The notes: generated by a model from the letters alone, not told the origin. Shown: positions 7,186-13,141, numbered from the stretch's first letter. The stretch is DNA of 13,141 bases from GCA-020352575 sp041635475 (GCA_041635475.1 JBFKVA010000061.1:1-13141); one strand, 5' to 3'. A program made the numbers and translations.

Positions 7186-7308
7186 GCTGGGGTCAGCGAG
7201 CGAAGCGAGCCCAGCGCAAGGCCATCCGCTTGAAGAGCTGCCGGCCACAGGCTGGCCCGGACGAAGTCCGGGATGGGCTGAGCACGAAGGCACCGCCGCC
7301 GAAGGCGG
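7186..7308. repeat. Cluster of four hairpins in the ACAD-dehalogenase intergenic region
   Basis: This part of the 224-base gap holds several inverted repeats: GCTGGG/CCCAGC (7186-7191 with 7210-7215), GGCCA/TGGCC (7243-7247 with 7253-7257), CCCGGAC-GAA-GTCCGGG (7256-7272) and CCGCC-GAA-GGCGG (7296-7308). The last two share a GAA triloop, and CGAAG recurs twice more at 7202 and 7285. The 7-bp stem at 7256-7272 is the strongest. Lying downstream of the acyl-CoA dehydrogenase, they may act as a terminator lacking a T-tract, or as a REP-like repeat. Confidence 0.6.
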
Positions 7309-7319
7309 GGGTAGGGGGG

Positions 7320-7354
7320 CCTGTCCTCCGTCCGTCGTCCTTCGTCCCCCGTCC
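7320..7354. repeat. Heptamer array NNNGTCC x5 abutting the ACAD stop codon
   Basis: Five consecutive 7-mers all end in GTCC (the middle ones GTCGTCC at 7334 and TTCGTCC at 7341), with an exact 7-base period. The array touches the acyl-CoA dehydrogenase stop codon (7355-7357). On the transcribed strand it reads GGAC-N3 five times. GTCGTCC and TTCGTCC both recur at 9602-9615. Confidence 0.8.
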
Positions 7355-8494
7355 TCAGACGTAGCCGTCCATGCGGGCCAGCACCTGGAGCATGGTCTCG
7401 TCCGATCCCCCGCCGATCGACAGGAGCCGGTTGTCGCGCAGGAACCGGGCCGGCCAGTTCTCCTCCATGTACCCGCTCCCGCCGTGGAATTGGAGGCACC
7501 AGTCGGCCACCTCGCGTACGAGCTTGCCGACCTTGATCTTGCCGATGGTGGCGAGGCGGGTCGGGTTCTCGCCTCGCATGTACGACTCGGCAGTGGCCCA
7601 GTTGAGCTGACGGACCAATTCCACCTCGGCCGCCAACCCGGCCATCCGGTACTGGACGTAGTCGTTGGCCATGAGGGGACGGCCGCGCACGACTCGCTGT
7701 TTGAGGTACGCGGCGGTCCGTTCGAGGGCCCGGTCCATCCCGCCGACCGACGAGTAATTGGCCCACATCCTCTCGAGGACGAACTGCTCCATCTGCTGCT
7801 GGAACCCGCGGCCCTCCGCCCCGAGGGTGTTGGCCACCGGCACCCGAAGGTCCGTGAATGAGAGGAGGGCCGTGTCGGATGCCCGCATGCCGAGTTTGTC
7901 GAGTTTGGTCGCCTGGTAGCCGTCTGCGTCCGTCGGGACGATGAGCTGGCTCATCCCGCGGTGACCCCCCTCGTCGGACGTTCGGGCCAGAAGGCAGATC
8001 CAATCAGCCTGAAGTGCGTTCGTGATGTAGATCTTCGACCCGTTGATGACCCACTCGTCGCCATCCCGCACCGCCGCAGTGCGGATGGCCGCCACATCCG
8101 AGCCGGCATCGGGCTCGGTGACGGCGACGGACGCCACCATCTCGCCTCGCAAGGCGGGCGCGAGATACCGTTCCTTCAGTTCATGGGACCCATGCTGGGC
8201 GAGGGACGGCGTCGCCATGTCGACCTGGACTCCCAAGGCCATCCCGATGGAGCCGTGGTCCGCTCGCCCCATCTCCTCCGCCAGCACCACCGTGAACAGG
8301 TGATCGGCACCCTGTCCGCCGTAGGCGGGGTCATACTCGAGTCCCAGCATCCCCAGTGATGCCATGTGGCCAAACACTTCGTGGAGTGGCATCCATCCGT
8401 CGGATTCCCAGGAGTCGACGTGGGGATTGATCTCGTTTTGAACGAACTCCCGCACCATGCGGCGGAAGGCGGCGTGCTCATTCGTGAAAGGCAT
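7355..8494 (-). CDS. Acyl-CoA dehydrogenase (FAD-dependent), isovaleryl/long-chain-type active site
   Basis: Oxidises an acyl-CoA to the trans-2-enoyl-CoA, passing electrons to ETF; a step in fatty-acid or branched-chain amino-acid breakdown. It has 379 residues, the normal length. Motifs are LGLEYDPAYGGQG (50-62), VAVTEPDAGSD (123-133, flavin/substrate loop), GSKIYITNA (152-160), KLGMRASDT (200-208), FHGGSGYM and LRDNRLLSIGGGSDE near the C-terminus. The usual C-terminal EGT catalytic Glu is replaced by GGS. Instead LERM carries Glu241 at the position used by isovaleryl- and long-chain dehydrogenases, so the enzyme should be active. Chain-length preference is not readable. I choose the ATG at 8494 (MPFTNEH); the GTG at 8512 adds six residues. 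Neither has a Shine-Dalgarno, consistent with a near-leaderless transcript from the promoter proposed just upstream. Confidence 0.93.
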   Translation of the reverse strand: MPFTNEHAAFRRMVREFVQNEINPHVDSWESDGWMPLHEVFGHMASLGMLGLEYDPAYGGQGADHLFTVVLAEEMGRADHGSIGMALGVQVDMATPSLAQHGSHELKERYLAPALRGEMVASVAVTEPDAGSDVAAIRTAAVRDGDEWVINGSKIYITNALQADWICLLARTSDEGGHRGMSQLIVPTDADGYQATKLDKLGMRASDTALLSFTDLRVPVANTLGAEGRGFQQQMEQFVLERMWANYSSVGGMDRALERTAAYLKQRVVRGRPLMANDYVQYRMAGLAAEVELVRQLNWATAESYMRGENPTRLATIGKIKVGKLVREVADWCLQFHGGSGYMEENWPARFLRDNRLLSIGGGSDETMLQVLARMDGYV

Positions 8495-8502
8495 TCGTGG
8501 GG

Positions 8503-8539
8503 ACGCTACCACGGTACTGAGCGACGTGAAGCAGTACCG
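8503..8539 (-). promoter_or_regulatory. Putative ACAD promoter with overlapping inverted-repeat operator
   Basis: On the minus strand TTCACG (8530-8525) and TAGCGT (8508-8503), 16 bases apart, resemble -35 and -10 boxes. Transcription would start within a few bases of the ATG at 8494. A perfect 8-base inverted repeat, CGGTACTG (8512-8519) and CAGTACCG (8532-8539) spaced by 12, overlaps the -35 and spacer, as expected for a repressor site. Acyl-CoA dehydrogenase genes are often controlled by TetR-type acyl-CoA-sensing repressors. No regulator gene is present in the window. Confidence 0.4.
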
Positions 8540-8564
8540 CGTGGAGCACTTCGTACTGCTTCAC
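8526..8564 (-). terminator. 12-bp perfect stem hairpin at the lipoprotein gene stop (terminator-like, no T-tract)
   Basis: GTGAAGCAGTAC (8526-8537) and GTACTGCTTCAC (8553-8564) are exact reverse complements around a 15-base loop that itself holds GTG/CAC. The lipoprotein TGA (8563-8561) lies inside the first arm transcribed. No T-run follows, so it would be an I-type actinobacterial terminator or a processing hairpin. The inner arm is shared with the inverted repeat at 8512-8539, so the two pairings exclude each other. Confidence 0.5.
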
Positions 8565-9586
8565 CAGTCGATGGCCGACACCCACCCACCCACGGAGACG
8601 GGATTGTCGAGGTGGGGGTACACCACGTCGTCGGAGGCGGCGATGATCCCACCCTCGGCGTCGACCCCGACCGTGATCCACCACGGCGTGGTGAGCAGCC
8701 ATGTCACCTCCCCCGTCGAGAGGTCGTGGGCCTTGAGTTCGATCTCGCCGGCGTCTCCCTCGGCGCCGTTCCACTCCACCGTGAGCAGGGCGTTGCCCGC
8801 CACGGTGGCTTCGTACGCCGTGATCCCGGTGAGGAGCTGAGGATGGGCCTGGATCGGGTCCTGTGACCCGATCGGCACCTGGTAGAGGACACCGTCCTCG
8901 CCGAGGACGACGAGGTCTCCATCCGGATGGAACGCCACGGCCCGTAGGGCGTTCGGGTCGTCGTACGAGTCGGCAGGTGCCCGGCTGACCATGGAGACGG
9001 GCTTCATGTCGCGGAGGTCGACGACGACAACGGTGTCGTAGGGCGTGAGGACCCAGAAGTCGGGTTCCTGCGGGTCGGGGAGGCACTGGGACGCCTCGAG
9101 GTAGGCGGCGAAGGTGCCGTCCGGGGAGAGGGTGACCCCGGTCCCTGTCCAGAGGATGGTCTCCGCGCCGGTCTCGAGGTCGATCCGACCGACCGACCCG
9201 GGTGACGACTCACAGGAGTACCAGGAGTCCTCCCAGCCCTCGGTGAAGTAGAGGAACCGGCCATCGGGAGCGAGATGGATTCCGCCCCGGTAGCGGCCGT
9301 CCCCGGAGAACCACTCCCGGATCGTGCGGATGACCATCCCGGACGAGGCGTCCACCTCGACGAGGTCCTGTTCGACGACGGCCACGAACGTCCTCCCGCC
9401 AGGCACCGCGATCGGCAGGCTGGTCGTCGACGTGGTGGTGGTTGTCGTGACCGGGATCGTGGTGGTCGTGGAGGTGGTGACCGGGACCGTGGGCGTGGTG
9501 GCCGTCTCCGTCGTCGTGGTGGTGGCGGACGGTCTCCCGGCACAGGCGATGATGAGGACGGCGAGGATCGGCAGAAGTCGCCTCAA
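8561..9586 (-). CDS. Thr-rich lipoprotein with beta-propeller-like repeats
   Basis: A 341-residue secreted lipoprotein. The start is TTG at 9586: it overlaps the upstream DUF2339 stop as TTGA, has GAGGA about 7 bases upstream, and begins MRRLLPILAVLIIAC, a short signal peptide with the lipidated Cys at 15. Starts further upstream encode Arg/Pro-rich noise. A low-complexity Thr-rich linker (about 21-56, with Pro-Val punctuation) follows, then a domain with at least three PDG blade motifs (LAPDGRFLYF, LSPDGTFAAY, FHPDGDLVVL), as in WD40/YncE-like propellers. Two or more Cys in the domain could form a disulfide. It is probably an extracytoplasmic protein held above the membrane by the linker. 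The partner or ligand is unknown. Overlap with the membrane-protein gene implies coupled synthesis. Confidence 0.82.
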   Translation of the reverse strand: MRRLLPILAVLIIACAGRPSATTTTTETATTPTVPVTTSTTTTIPVTTTTTTSTTSLPIAVPGGRTFVAVVEQDLVEVDASSGMVIRTIREWFSGDGRYRGGIHLAPDGRFLYFTEGWEDSWYSCESSPGSVGRIDLETGAETILWTGTGVTLSPDGTFAAYLEASQCLPDPQEPDFWVLTPYDTVVVVDLRDMKPVSMVSRAPADSYDDPNALRAVAFHPDGDLVVLGEDGVLYQVPIGSQDPIQAHPQLLTGITAYEATVAGNALLTVEWNGAEGDAGEIELKAHDLSTGEVTWLLTTPWWITVGVDAEGGIIAASDDVVYPHLDNPVSVGGWVSAIDW

Positions 9587-11334
9587 CGGGGTTCCTCGCT
9601 CTTCGTCCGTCGTCCGCCCCGCGCGTACCAGCCGCCGCCGAGGAACAGGACGCCGATGGCGAGGAAGAGGAAGACCCGGATGAGGGGGTCGATGTCGTCG
9701 AGGTGGCCGAAGAGCCTGATGACGACCAGGCCGAGCGTCGCCAGGCCCGCCCACTCCAACGGGCGGACCTGCCTGAATCGACCGAACAGCACGAGGCCCA
9801 GGCCGATGACCGCCCAGCTGCCGGTGACCAGGGCCTGCCCGAGGTCGGTTCCGCCCACGAGCCACCTGATGAGGAGCAGCAACCCGCCGTGGGCGGCGCT
9901 GAGGTAGGTGGCGCGCTCCGCCTGCTCCTGGTGGAACCCGGCGAGGCCGAGGAGGGCGATGACGGCCAGGCTGGAGAGAGCCAGGCTCAGTCCCGACTCC
10001 CAGTACCCGTCGAGGAGGCGGGAGAGCAGGGCGAGGACGGCGACACCCGAGAGGATGTGGGCTTGGACCTTGAGGACAACCGGCGGTCGGGTGCGTTCGG
10101 CAATGAAGACAAGGGCGACCGCCTGGGCGGCGAGTGCGATCATCCGAACGTCACCGTCGAGGGCGAACGCCAGCCCGACGGACCCGAGGACCGATGCCAG
10201 GAGGCCGTTGATGAGCCGGTCGGTCGTGTCCCGGGTGCCGTAGCTGACCGCTCCGGCGGCGAGCGCCAGGCCGAACGCGACGAGGCCGGTCCCCACCCCC
10301 TCCAGGTCCCAGACGCCGGCCACGCCGGCGAGGGTGATCGTGAGGAGGACGAATCCGCTGAGGCGAACGAGGTTGCCGAGGGCGTCGTCGAGGGCGCGGG
10401 CGAGGTCGCTCACAGGAGGATGGCTGGTGCGGGCGGTTTCGATCCGTTTCCGCAGCCATGTCGGGATGAGCCAGAAGACGGCGGAGATGAGGCCGAGGCA
10501 GATGGTGATGAGCAGCGCCTCGGGGTGGACGGCGGCCGCGGTGTCCCCGGCGTCGGCGGCGATCCCCAGGCTGAGGACGGCCGCCCCTCCCGCGACGATC
10601 TGCAGCGTCCGCCACCCGACGAGCAGATGGACCACCCCGGTGAGGAGTACGAAGAAGGCGATGTAGCCGAGGAGAGGTGCGGTCTCGGCCGCCGTACCGC
10701 CACTCTCACCCGTCACCGACGACAAGAGGAACGGGGTGGCGAAGCCACCCAGGGTTGCCAGGACCGCCAGGGTCGAGTCGTCGTGTCGGAAGACTTCCAC
10801 GAAGAGGGCTGCCACCACGAGGAGCATGGCGAACCCCGACACGGCGAGTGGGAACAGGTCGAACACCTGGAACGCCGCCCACAGCATGATGAAGGCCACG
10901 GTGGATCCGCCCGCTTGGAGGGCGGTGGCGTAGGCGTCGCTTCGGGGCCGGGCTGTGATACCCAGGACGTAGAGGACGACGCCGACCGCCAGCCCGCCGG
11001 CGACCCGCACGGTGGGCGTGAGCCACCCGCGCTGGACGGCCACGTTGAGGAGGAACGCCACTGCCAGGACGACGAGGGCGATGCCCGCCCACCGCAACCA
11101 CCGTTCGACATCGATCGGGGGCCGCTCCTTGGGAGCGGTCGGGGGGACGGGGATCGGTGCCATCGGGGGAGCCAGGCGAGGACCCTCCGGGGCTGCGGGG
11201 GGTGGGGTCGGCGTCGAAAGGGGTGACGGGGACCTCGCCTGGTCCTGTCGGGCCAGGTGCTCGAGGACGCCCAGGCGGCGCTCGATGTCATCGAGTCGCT
11301 GCTGAAGGGGCTTGTGGGGAGTGTTGCGAGCCAT
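9583..11334 (-). CDS. DUF2339 family multi-pass membrane protein
   Basis: A 583-residue integral membrane protein. Residues 9-30 form a short coiled coil (LQQRLDDIERRLGVLEHLA), 33-73 are Pro-rich, and from about 80 onward there are well over ten hydrophobic helices. The family signature is clear: a first helix followed by VQRGWLTPTVRVAGGLAVGVVL (split here 99-120), then YATALQAGGSTVAF and LATLGGFATPFLLSS, as in predicted membrane proteins of COG5373/DUF2339. The biochemical role of the family is not established. The C-terminus RGGRRTKSEEPR is basic and is encoded partly by heptamer repeat sequence. The ATG at 11334 has only a weak GGTGG upstream. The TGA overlaps the TTG of the lipoprotein gene, suggesting the two products work together at the membrane. 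Confidence 0.88.
   Translation of the reverse strand: MARNTPHKPLQQRLDDIERRLGVLEHLARQDQARSPSPLSTPTPPPAAPEGPRLAPPMAPIPVPPTAPKERPPIDVERWLRWAGIALVVLAVAFLLNVAVQRGWLTPTVRVAGGLAVGVVLYVLGITARPRSDAYATALQAGGSTVAFIMLWAAFQVFDLFPLAVSGFAMLLVVAALFVEVFRHDDSTLAVLATLGGFATPFLLSSVTGESGGTAAETAPLLGYIAFFVLLTGVVHLLVGWRTLQIVAGGAAVLSLGIAADAGDTAAAVHPEALLITICLGLISAVFWLIPTWLRKRIETARTSHPPVSDLARALDDALGNLVRLSGFVLLTITLAGVAGVWDLEGVGTGLVAFGLALAAGAVSYGTRDTTDRLINGLLASVLGSVGLAFALDGDVRMIALAAQAVALVFIAERTRPPVVLKVQAHILSGVAVLALLSRLLDGYWESGLSLALSSLAVIALLGLAGFHQEQAERATYLSAAHGGLLLLIRWLVGGTDLGQALVTGSWAVIGLGLVLFGRFRQVRPLEWAGLATLGLVVIRLFGHLDDIDPLIRVFLFLAIGVLFLGGGWYARGGRRTKSEEPR
9602..9615. repeat. Two heptamer units (TTCGTCC, GTCGTCC) inside the DUF2339 3' end
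   Basis: These two 7-mers are identical to two of the units at 7334-7347, in swapped order. They encode the Gly-Arg-Arg-Thr part of the basic C-terminal tail of the DUF2339 protein. This suggests that the gene's end has grown into, or been extended by, the same repeat family. Two copies alone could be chance in basic-residue codons. Confidence 0.45.
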
Positions 11335-11351
11335 GGGCCACCGTCCCGGGA

Positions 11352-11371
11352 CGACGGACCGCCGTCCGTCG
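11352..11371. terminator. 8-bp hairpin between the APH and DUF2339 genes
   Basis: CGACGGAC (11352-11359) and GTCCGTCG (11364-11371) pair perfectly around a CGCC loop. The hairpin lies 55 bases after the APH stop and 18 bases before the DUF2339 start. No T-tract follows. GGACGAC at 11349-11355 is the complement of the GTCGTCC heptamer found elsewhere. It could be a terminator or a 5'-leader hairpin limiting DUF2339 translation. Confidence 0.4.
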
Positions 11372-11391
11372 GTTGACTCCCCGAGCCGTCC

Positions 11392-11406
11392 TATCCGAAC
11401 AGGATA
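11392..11406 (-). promoter_or_regulatory. TATCC/GGATA inverted repeat containing a possible -10 box
   Basis: TATCC (11392-11396) and GGATA (11402-11406) form a 5-base inverted repeat. On the minus strand the right arm reads TATCCT (11406-11401), a TANNNT-type -10 about 67 bases before the DUF2339 ATG. The upstream -35 region is poor (C-rich), so this is only a candidate promoter or operator. The rest of the 91-base gap shows nothing else beyond the hairpin at 11352-11371. Confidence 0.25.
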
Positions 11407-11425
11407 CGCGGCGGGGGGCAGGGGC

Positions 11426-12475
11426 TCAGGGAACGAGAAGGTGACGGACGAACCCCAGGAGGCCGCGTTCCGAGGCCGCTCGGCTCACGATGCGCCGTTC
11501 GCGCTCCGTGAGGTCGTCGTGGGGGCGACCACCGAAGCCGGAGACGAACCCGACGAGCGCGGCCACGGCGGCGTCGGGAAGGTGGTCGATGTCTCGATCG
11601 ATGGCCGAGGGCTCCACCCCGTGCCACGCGAGGTGGGAGCCGTAGGCGTGGACGAGGCGGCGGGCGAGGGCGAGGTCCGTCGTCACGTCGACCGTCTCGG
11701 CGAGGAGACGAACGAGGTCGTAGATCCCGGGACCGAGCGAAGCCGATTGCCAGTCGAGCCAGTGGGCCGTTCCCTTCCGGAAGACGATGTTGTCGAGGTG
11801 GGCGTCGGCGTGGATGAGCGTGGGAGGAAGCTCCGCCAGTCGGGCGAGGACCTCCTCCAGGTTGGTCGAGATCCCCCGCAGCAGCTCGGGGATCCAGGCT
11901 TGGGAGGTGGGTGCGTGTTCGGTCACGAATCGATCGATGAGGGATCGGTAGCGGTCGGACCGCCGTTGATGAGGGCGGCTGCTGCCGGATGTGCCTGCGC
12001 CCCACCGCGGGAGCCAGACAAGCTTCTCGAGGGCTTCGGGAGTGCGGAAGGACGAATGGAGGAGTGCCAGGTCATGGATGAGCGTTTCGAGCTGGGCGGG
12101 CGAGGCGCCGGCGGCGGCGTCGCCGTCCTCCCCCGCCACATGGGAGAGCACGATGGCGGTCCTGCCGCTCGAGGCCTCGACCTCGGAGCTGAGGATGCGG
12201 GCGGTGTGGACGGGGAGCGTGACCGATTCGAGCAGCCGGATCTCGCGCAGCGAACGCTCCCACTGGTCGGGATGGGTCGTCTTGACCACGAAGCGGCGGG
12301 TCGCACCGGGGAGTCCTGCGGCCACCTCGTACACCTCTCCCGTCGCGCCGCGGTCGACTCCGACGCGACGGACCGAGGCCGATCGGATGTCGGCGTTGGG
12401 GAGCATGCCCGAGAGCCAGGCAACACTGATCTCGGCAGCCGAGGTGGGGATGGTCATGGGGTTCATGGGGTTCAT
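11426..12475 (-). CDS. APH-fold phosphotransferase family protein (kinase-like, substrate unknown)
   Basis: A 349-residue protein of the aminoglycoside phosphotransferase/choline kinase-like fold (PF01636 type). The N-lobe has GATGEVYEV (nucleotide-loop equivalent) and RRFVVKT with the ATP-binding Lys65. The C-lobe has LIHADAHLDNIVF with catalytic Asp224 and metal-binding Asn229, followed by WLDWQSASLGPGIYDLVRLL with the DFG-equivalent Asp241. All key residues are present, so it should be an active small-molecule kinase. Most members of this broad family are not resistance enzymes, and nothing here points to antibiotics. Start choice is uncertain: ATGs at 12457, 12466, 12475 and 12508 are all in frame, the middle ones forming a 9-base tandem repeat (ATGAACCCC), and none has a good Shine-Dalgarno. 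Hairpins on both sides suggest its own transcription unit. Confidence 0.85.
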   Translation of the reverse strand: MNPMNPMTIPTSAAEISVAWLSGMLPNADIRSASVRRVGVDRGATGEVYEVAAGLPGATRRFVVKTTHPDQWERSLREIRLLESVTLPVHTARILSSEVEASSGRTAIVLSHVAGEDGDAAAGASPAQLETLIHDLALLHSSFRTPEALEKLVWLPRWGAGTSGSSRPHQRRSDRYRSLIDRFVTEHAPTSQAWIPELLRGISTNLEEVLARLAELPPTLIHADAHLDNIVFRKGTAHWLDWQSASLGPGIYDLVRLLAETVDVTTDLALARRLVHAYGSHLAWHGVEPSAIDRDIDHLPDAAVAALVGFVSGFGGRPHDDLTERERRIVSRAASERGLLGFVRHLLVP

Positions 12476-12528
12476 GCGCGACGAGGGCCTGCCATGTCGA
12501 CAGGCCATCGGTGGGATTCTTGCCGCCG

Positions 12529-12549
12529 CCGGACGCTATCTGCGTCCGG
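12529..12549 (-). terminator. Terminator-like hairpin after the secreted protein gene
   Basis: CCGGACGC (12529-12536) and GCGTCCGG (12542-12549) are perfect complements with a 5-base loop. The hairpin begins 5 bases after the minus-strand stop at 12555. No T-tract follows, which is common in actinobacteria. It probably separates the secreted protein gene from the APH gene. Confidence 0.55.
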
Positions 12550-12554
12550 TTCGG

Positions 12555-13016
12555 TCAATCGTCAGGTTCCTTGACCTTCCCGGGGTCGTGACCGGGAGGC
12601 CCTGAGTACACGGTCGGTGCGGGGGTGAGGCTGCAGGCGGCCCACTTGTGGCCCGCGCGCAGATGTCCGAGTTTCTGGCCGTCCCCCTTGCCAGGGTTGC
12701 AGCCGGATGCCAGGAGACGGTGGACCTCGACGGAGCGGTCGCTGCCCTCGCCCAGTCCGGGTTTGCCGTCCGCCCACTTCTCGGCAAGTCGAGCGAGCTT
12801 CTCGGCAAGGCGGGCCTGCCGCTCGGCGATCTTGGTGGCGCTGTGCCCCGGGGCCGCGGCCAGGGCATCCTGGGCCTGGGAGGCGGCGTTGAGCTTGGCG
12901 GCGAGGGCGGCGTCGACCAACGCGGCGACCTCGGCGGGCTGCTTGGCCGACGCCGGGACTGCGAGAACCGTCACGAAGAGCGTGAACATGGTGAGAAGGG
13001 CGAATCGGCGGCGCAT
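12555..13016 (-). CDS. Secreted Ala-rich helical protein of unknown function
   Basis: A 153-residue protein. I choose the ATG at 13016 because it starts a standard signal peptide (MRRR, hydrophobic core ALLTMFTLFVTVLAV, cleavage after ASA) and has GAGGATC about 5-8 bases upstream. The in-frame extension to 13097 lacks any such feature. The mature part is an Ala-rich charged helix with a duplicated heptad, RLAEKLA and RLAEKWA. A Gly/Lys/His-rich region with two Cys (SGCNPGKGDG and WAACSL, possible disulfide) and an acidic tail KEPDD complete it. No family is recognised. The signal peptide and coiled-coil character suggest a periplasmic/extracellular structural or binding role, but that is a guess. 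It is followed by a hairpin and preceded by a plausible promoter. Confidence 0.75.
   Translation of the reverse strand: MRRRFALLTMFTLFVTVLAVPASAKQPAEVAALVDAALAAKLNAASQAQDALAAAPGHSATKIAERQARLAEKLARLAEKWADGKPGLGEGSDRSVEVHRLLASGCNPGKGDGQKLGHLRAGHKWAACSLTPAPTVYSGPPGHDPGKVKEPDD
12777..12809 (-). repeat. In-gene 21-bp spaced direct repeat encoding a duplicated heptad
   Basis: CTTCTCGGCAAG occurs at 12777-12788 and again at 12798-12809, 21 bases apart, which is seven codons. It encodes the repeated LAEK of the coiled-coil segment in the secreted protein. The near-identity at DNA level suggests a recent tandem duplication of one helical heptad. Confidence 0.7.
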
Positions 13017-13041
13017 GGATGATCCTCGGGTCGTCACCGAC

Positions 13042-13070
13042 ACACTACTCCGAGTGGTCGTGGTTGGGAA
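13042..13070 (-). promoter_or_regulatory. Putative promoter of the secreted protein gene
   Basis: On the minus strand TTCCCA (13070-13065) and TAGTGT (13047-13042) are separated by exactly 17 bases, resembling -35 (4 of 6 to TTGACA) and an actinobacterial TANNNT -10. Transcription would start near 13035, about 20 bases before the ATG at 13016, leaving room for the Shine-Dalgarno. Based on pattern only. Confidence 0.4.
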
Positions 13071-13078
13071 GCGTGACC

Positions 13079-13141
13079 TCACTCCGTGGGCGGGCACAGG
13101 GTTTCGAAGGCTGCGCCCATCACCGTCCCCGCGAAGAGTGC
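13079..13141 (-). CDS. C-terminal fragment of an unidentified protein (cut by window edge)
   Basis: Reading in from the right edge on the minus strand gives 20 codons, ALFAGTVMGAAFETLCPPTE, and a TGA at 13081-13079. The composition is plausible protein end, and the position leaves a 62-base gap holding the proposed promoter of the next gene. With so few codons neither family nor reality of the gene can be proven. A stop-free stretch of this length is easily reached by chance. Confidence 0.35.
   Translation of the reverse strand, partial: ALFAGTVMGAAFETLCPPTE

Noticed and set aside
7131..8003. N-terminal extension of the dehalogenase into the acyl-CoA dehydrogenase gene
   Set aside because: The protein would be Pro/Arg/Gly-rich noise. 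The ATG at 7130 has a proper Shine-Dalgarno and gives the family's usual length.
9587..9865. Upstream extension of the lipoprotein
   Set aside because: It lies inside the DUF2339 gene and hides the signal peptide and lipobox; the TTG at 9586 explains both.
9703..11226. 507-codon plus-strand open frame opposite DUF2339
   Set aside because: Extremely acidic, Gly/Glu/Asp-rich shadow of hydrophobic helices on the other strand; no domain.
11426..12475. Aminoglycoside resistance gene
   Set aside because: Only the general APH fold is visible. No known resistance-family features or mobile context, so a general kinase-like call is safer.
12486..12506. GGCCTG/CAGGCC inverted repeat with central TGTCGACA as an operator before the APH gene
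   Set aside because: Only 6-base arms, partly within possible coding sequence depending on the start, and no supporting promoter boxes.

Overview
The window is GC-rich bacterial chromosome, almost certainly actinobacterial. The clues are GTG and TTG starts alongside ATG, ATGA/TTGA stop-start overlaps, hairpins without T-tracts after genes, a lipoprotein with a long Thr-rich linker, and an arg operon that carries argR internally. The Thr-rich lipoprotein style and the acyl-CoA dehydrogenase plus haloalkane dehalogenase neighbourhood would fit an Acidimicrobiia-like environmental lineage. That placement is inference from style, not from a marker gene.

Left part (1-5057, plus strand): the arginine biosynthesis operon argJ(partial)-argB-argR-argG-argH. 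The first four genes are joined by 4-11 bp overlaps or a 4 bp gap. argH is separated by 136 bp holding two inverted arrays of heptanucleotide repeats and a 27-codon ORF that ends in an ATGA overlap with the argH start. argD and argF, which sit between argB and argR in many actinobacterial arg operons, are absent here. Together the genes make and recycle the acetyl group (ArgJ), phosphorylate N-acetylglutamate (ArgB), sense arginine (ArgR) and convert citrulline to arginine (ArgG, ArgH). A small two-helix membrane protein (5093-5314) follows and meets the minus-strand genes tail to tail with 3 bp between stops.

Right part (5318-13141, minus strand, listed in transcription order from the right edge): the last codons of an unidentified gene, a secreted Ala-rich helical protein, an APH-fold kinase-like protein, a DUF2339 multi-pass membrane protein overlapping a Thr-rich beta-propeller-like lipoprotein, an acyl-CoA dehydrogenase, a haloalkane dehalogenase of the DhaA/LinB type with an intact catalytic pentad, and a membrane-anchored endonuclease/exonuclease/phosphatase-family protein. 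Most of these genes are separated by hairpins, so they may be several transcription units rather than one operon.

The most unusual non-coding signal is a family of 7-bp-periodic repeats (ACGAGAG; NNNGTCC such as GTCGTCC/TTCGTCC). They lie just after the argG and acyl-CoA dehydrogenase stop codons and inside the last codons of the DUF2339 gene. A second point of interest is a three-segment inverted-repeat switch between the lipoprotein and acyl-CoA dehydrogenase genes, overlapping a plausible promoter. I see no rRNA, tRNA, CRISPR array, transposase or phage gene. No stretch longer than 300 bases lacks a gene.
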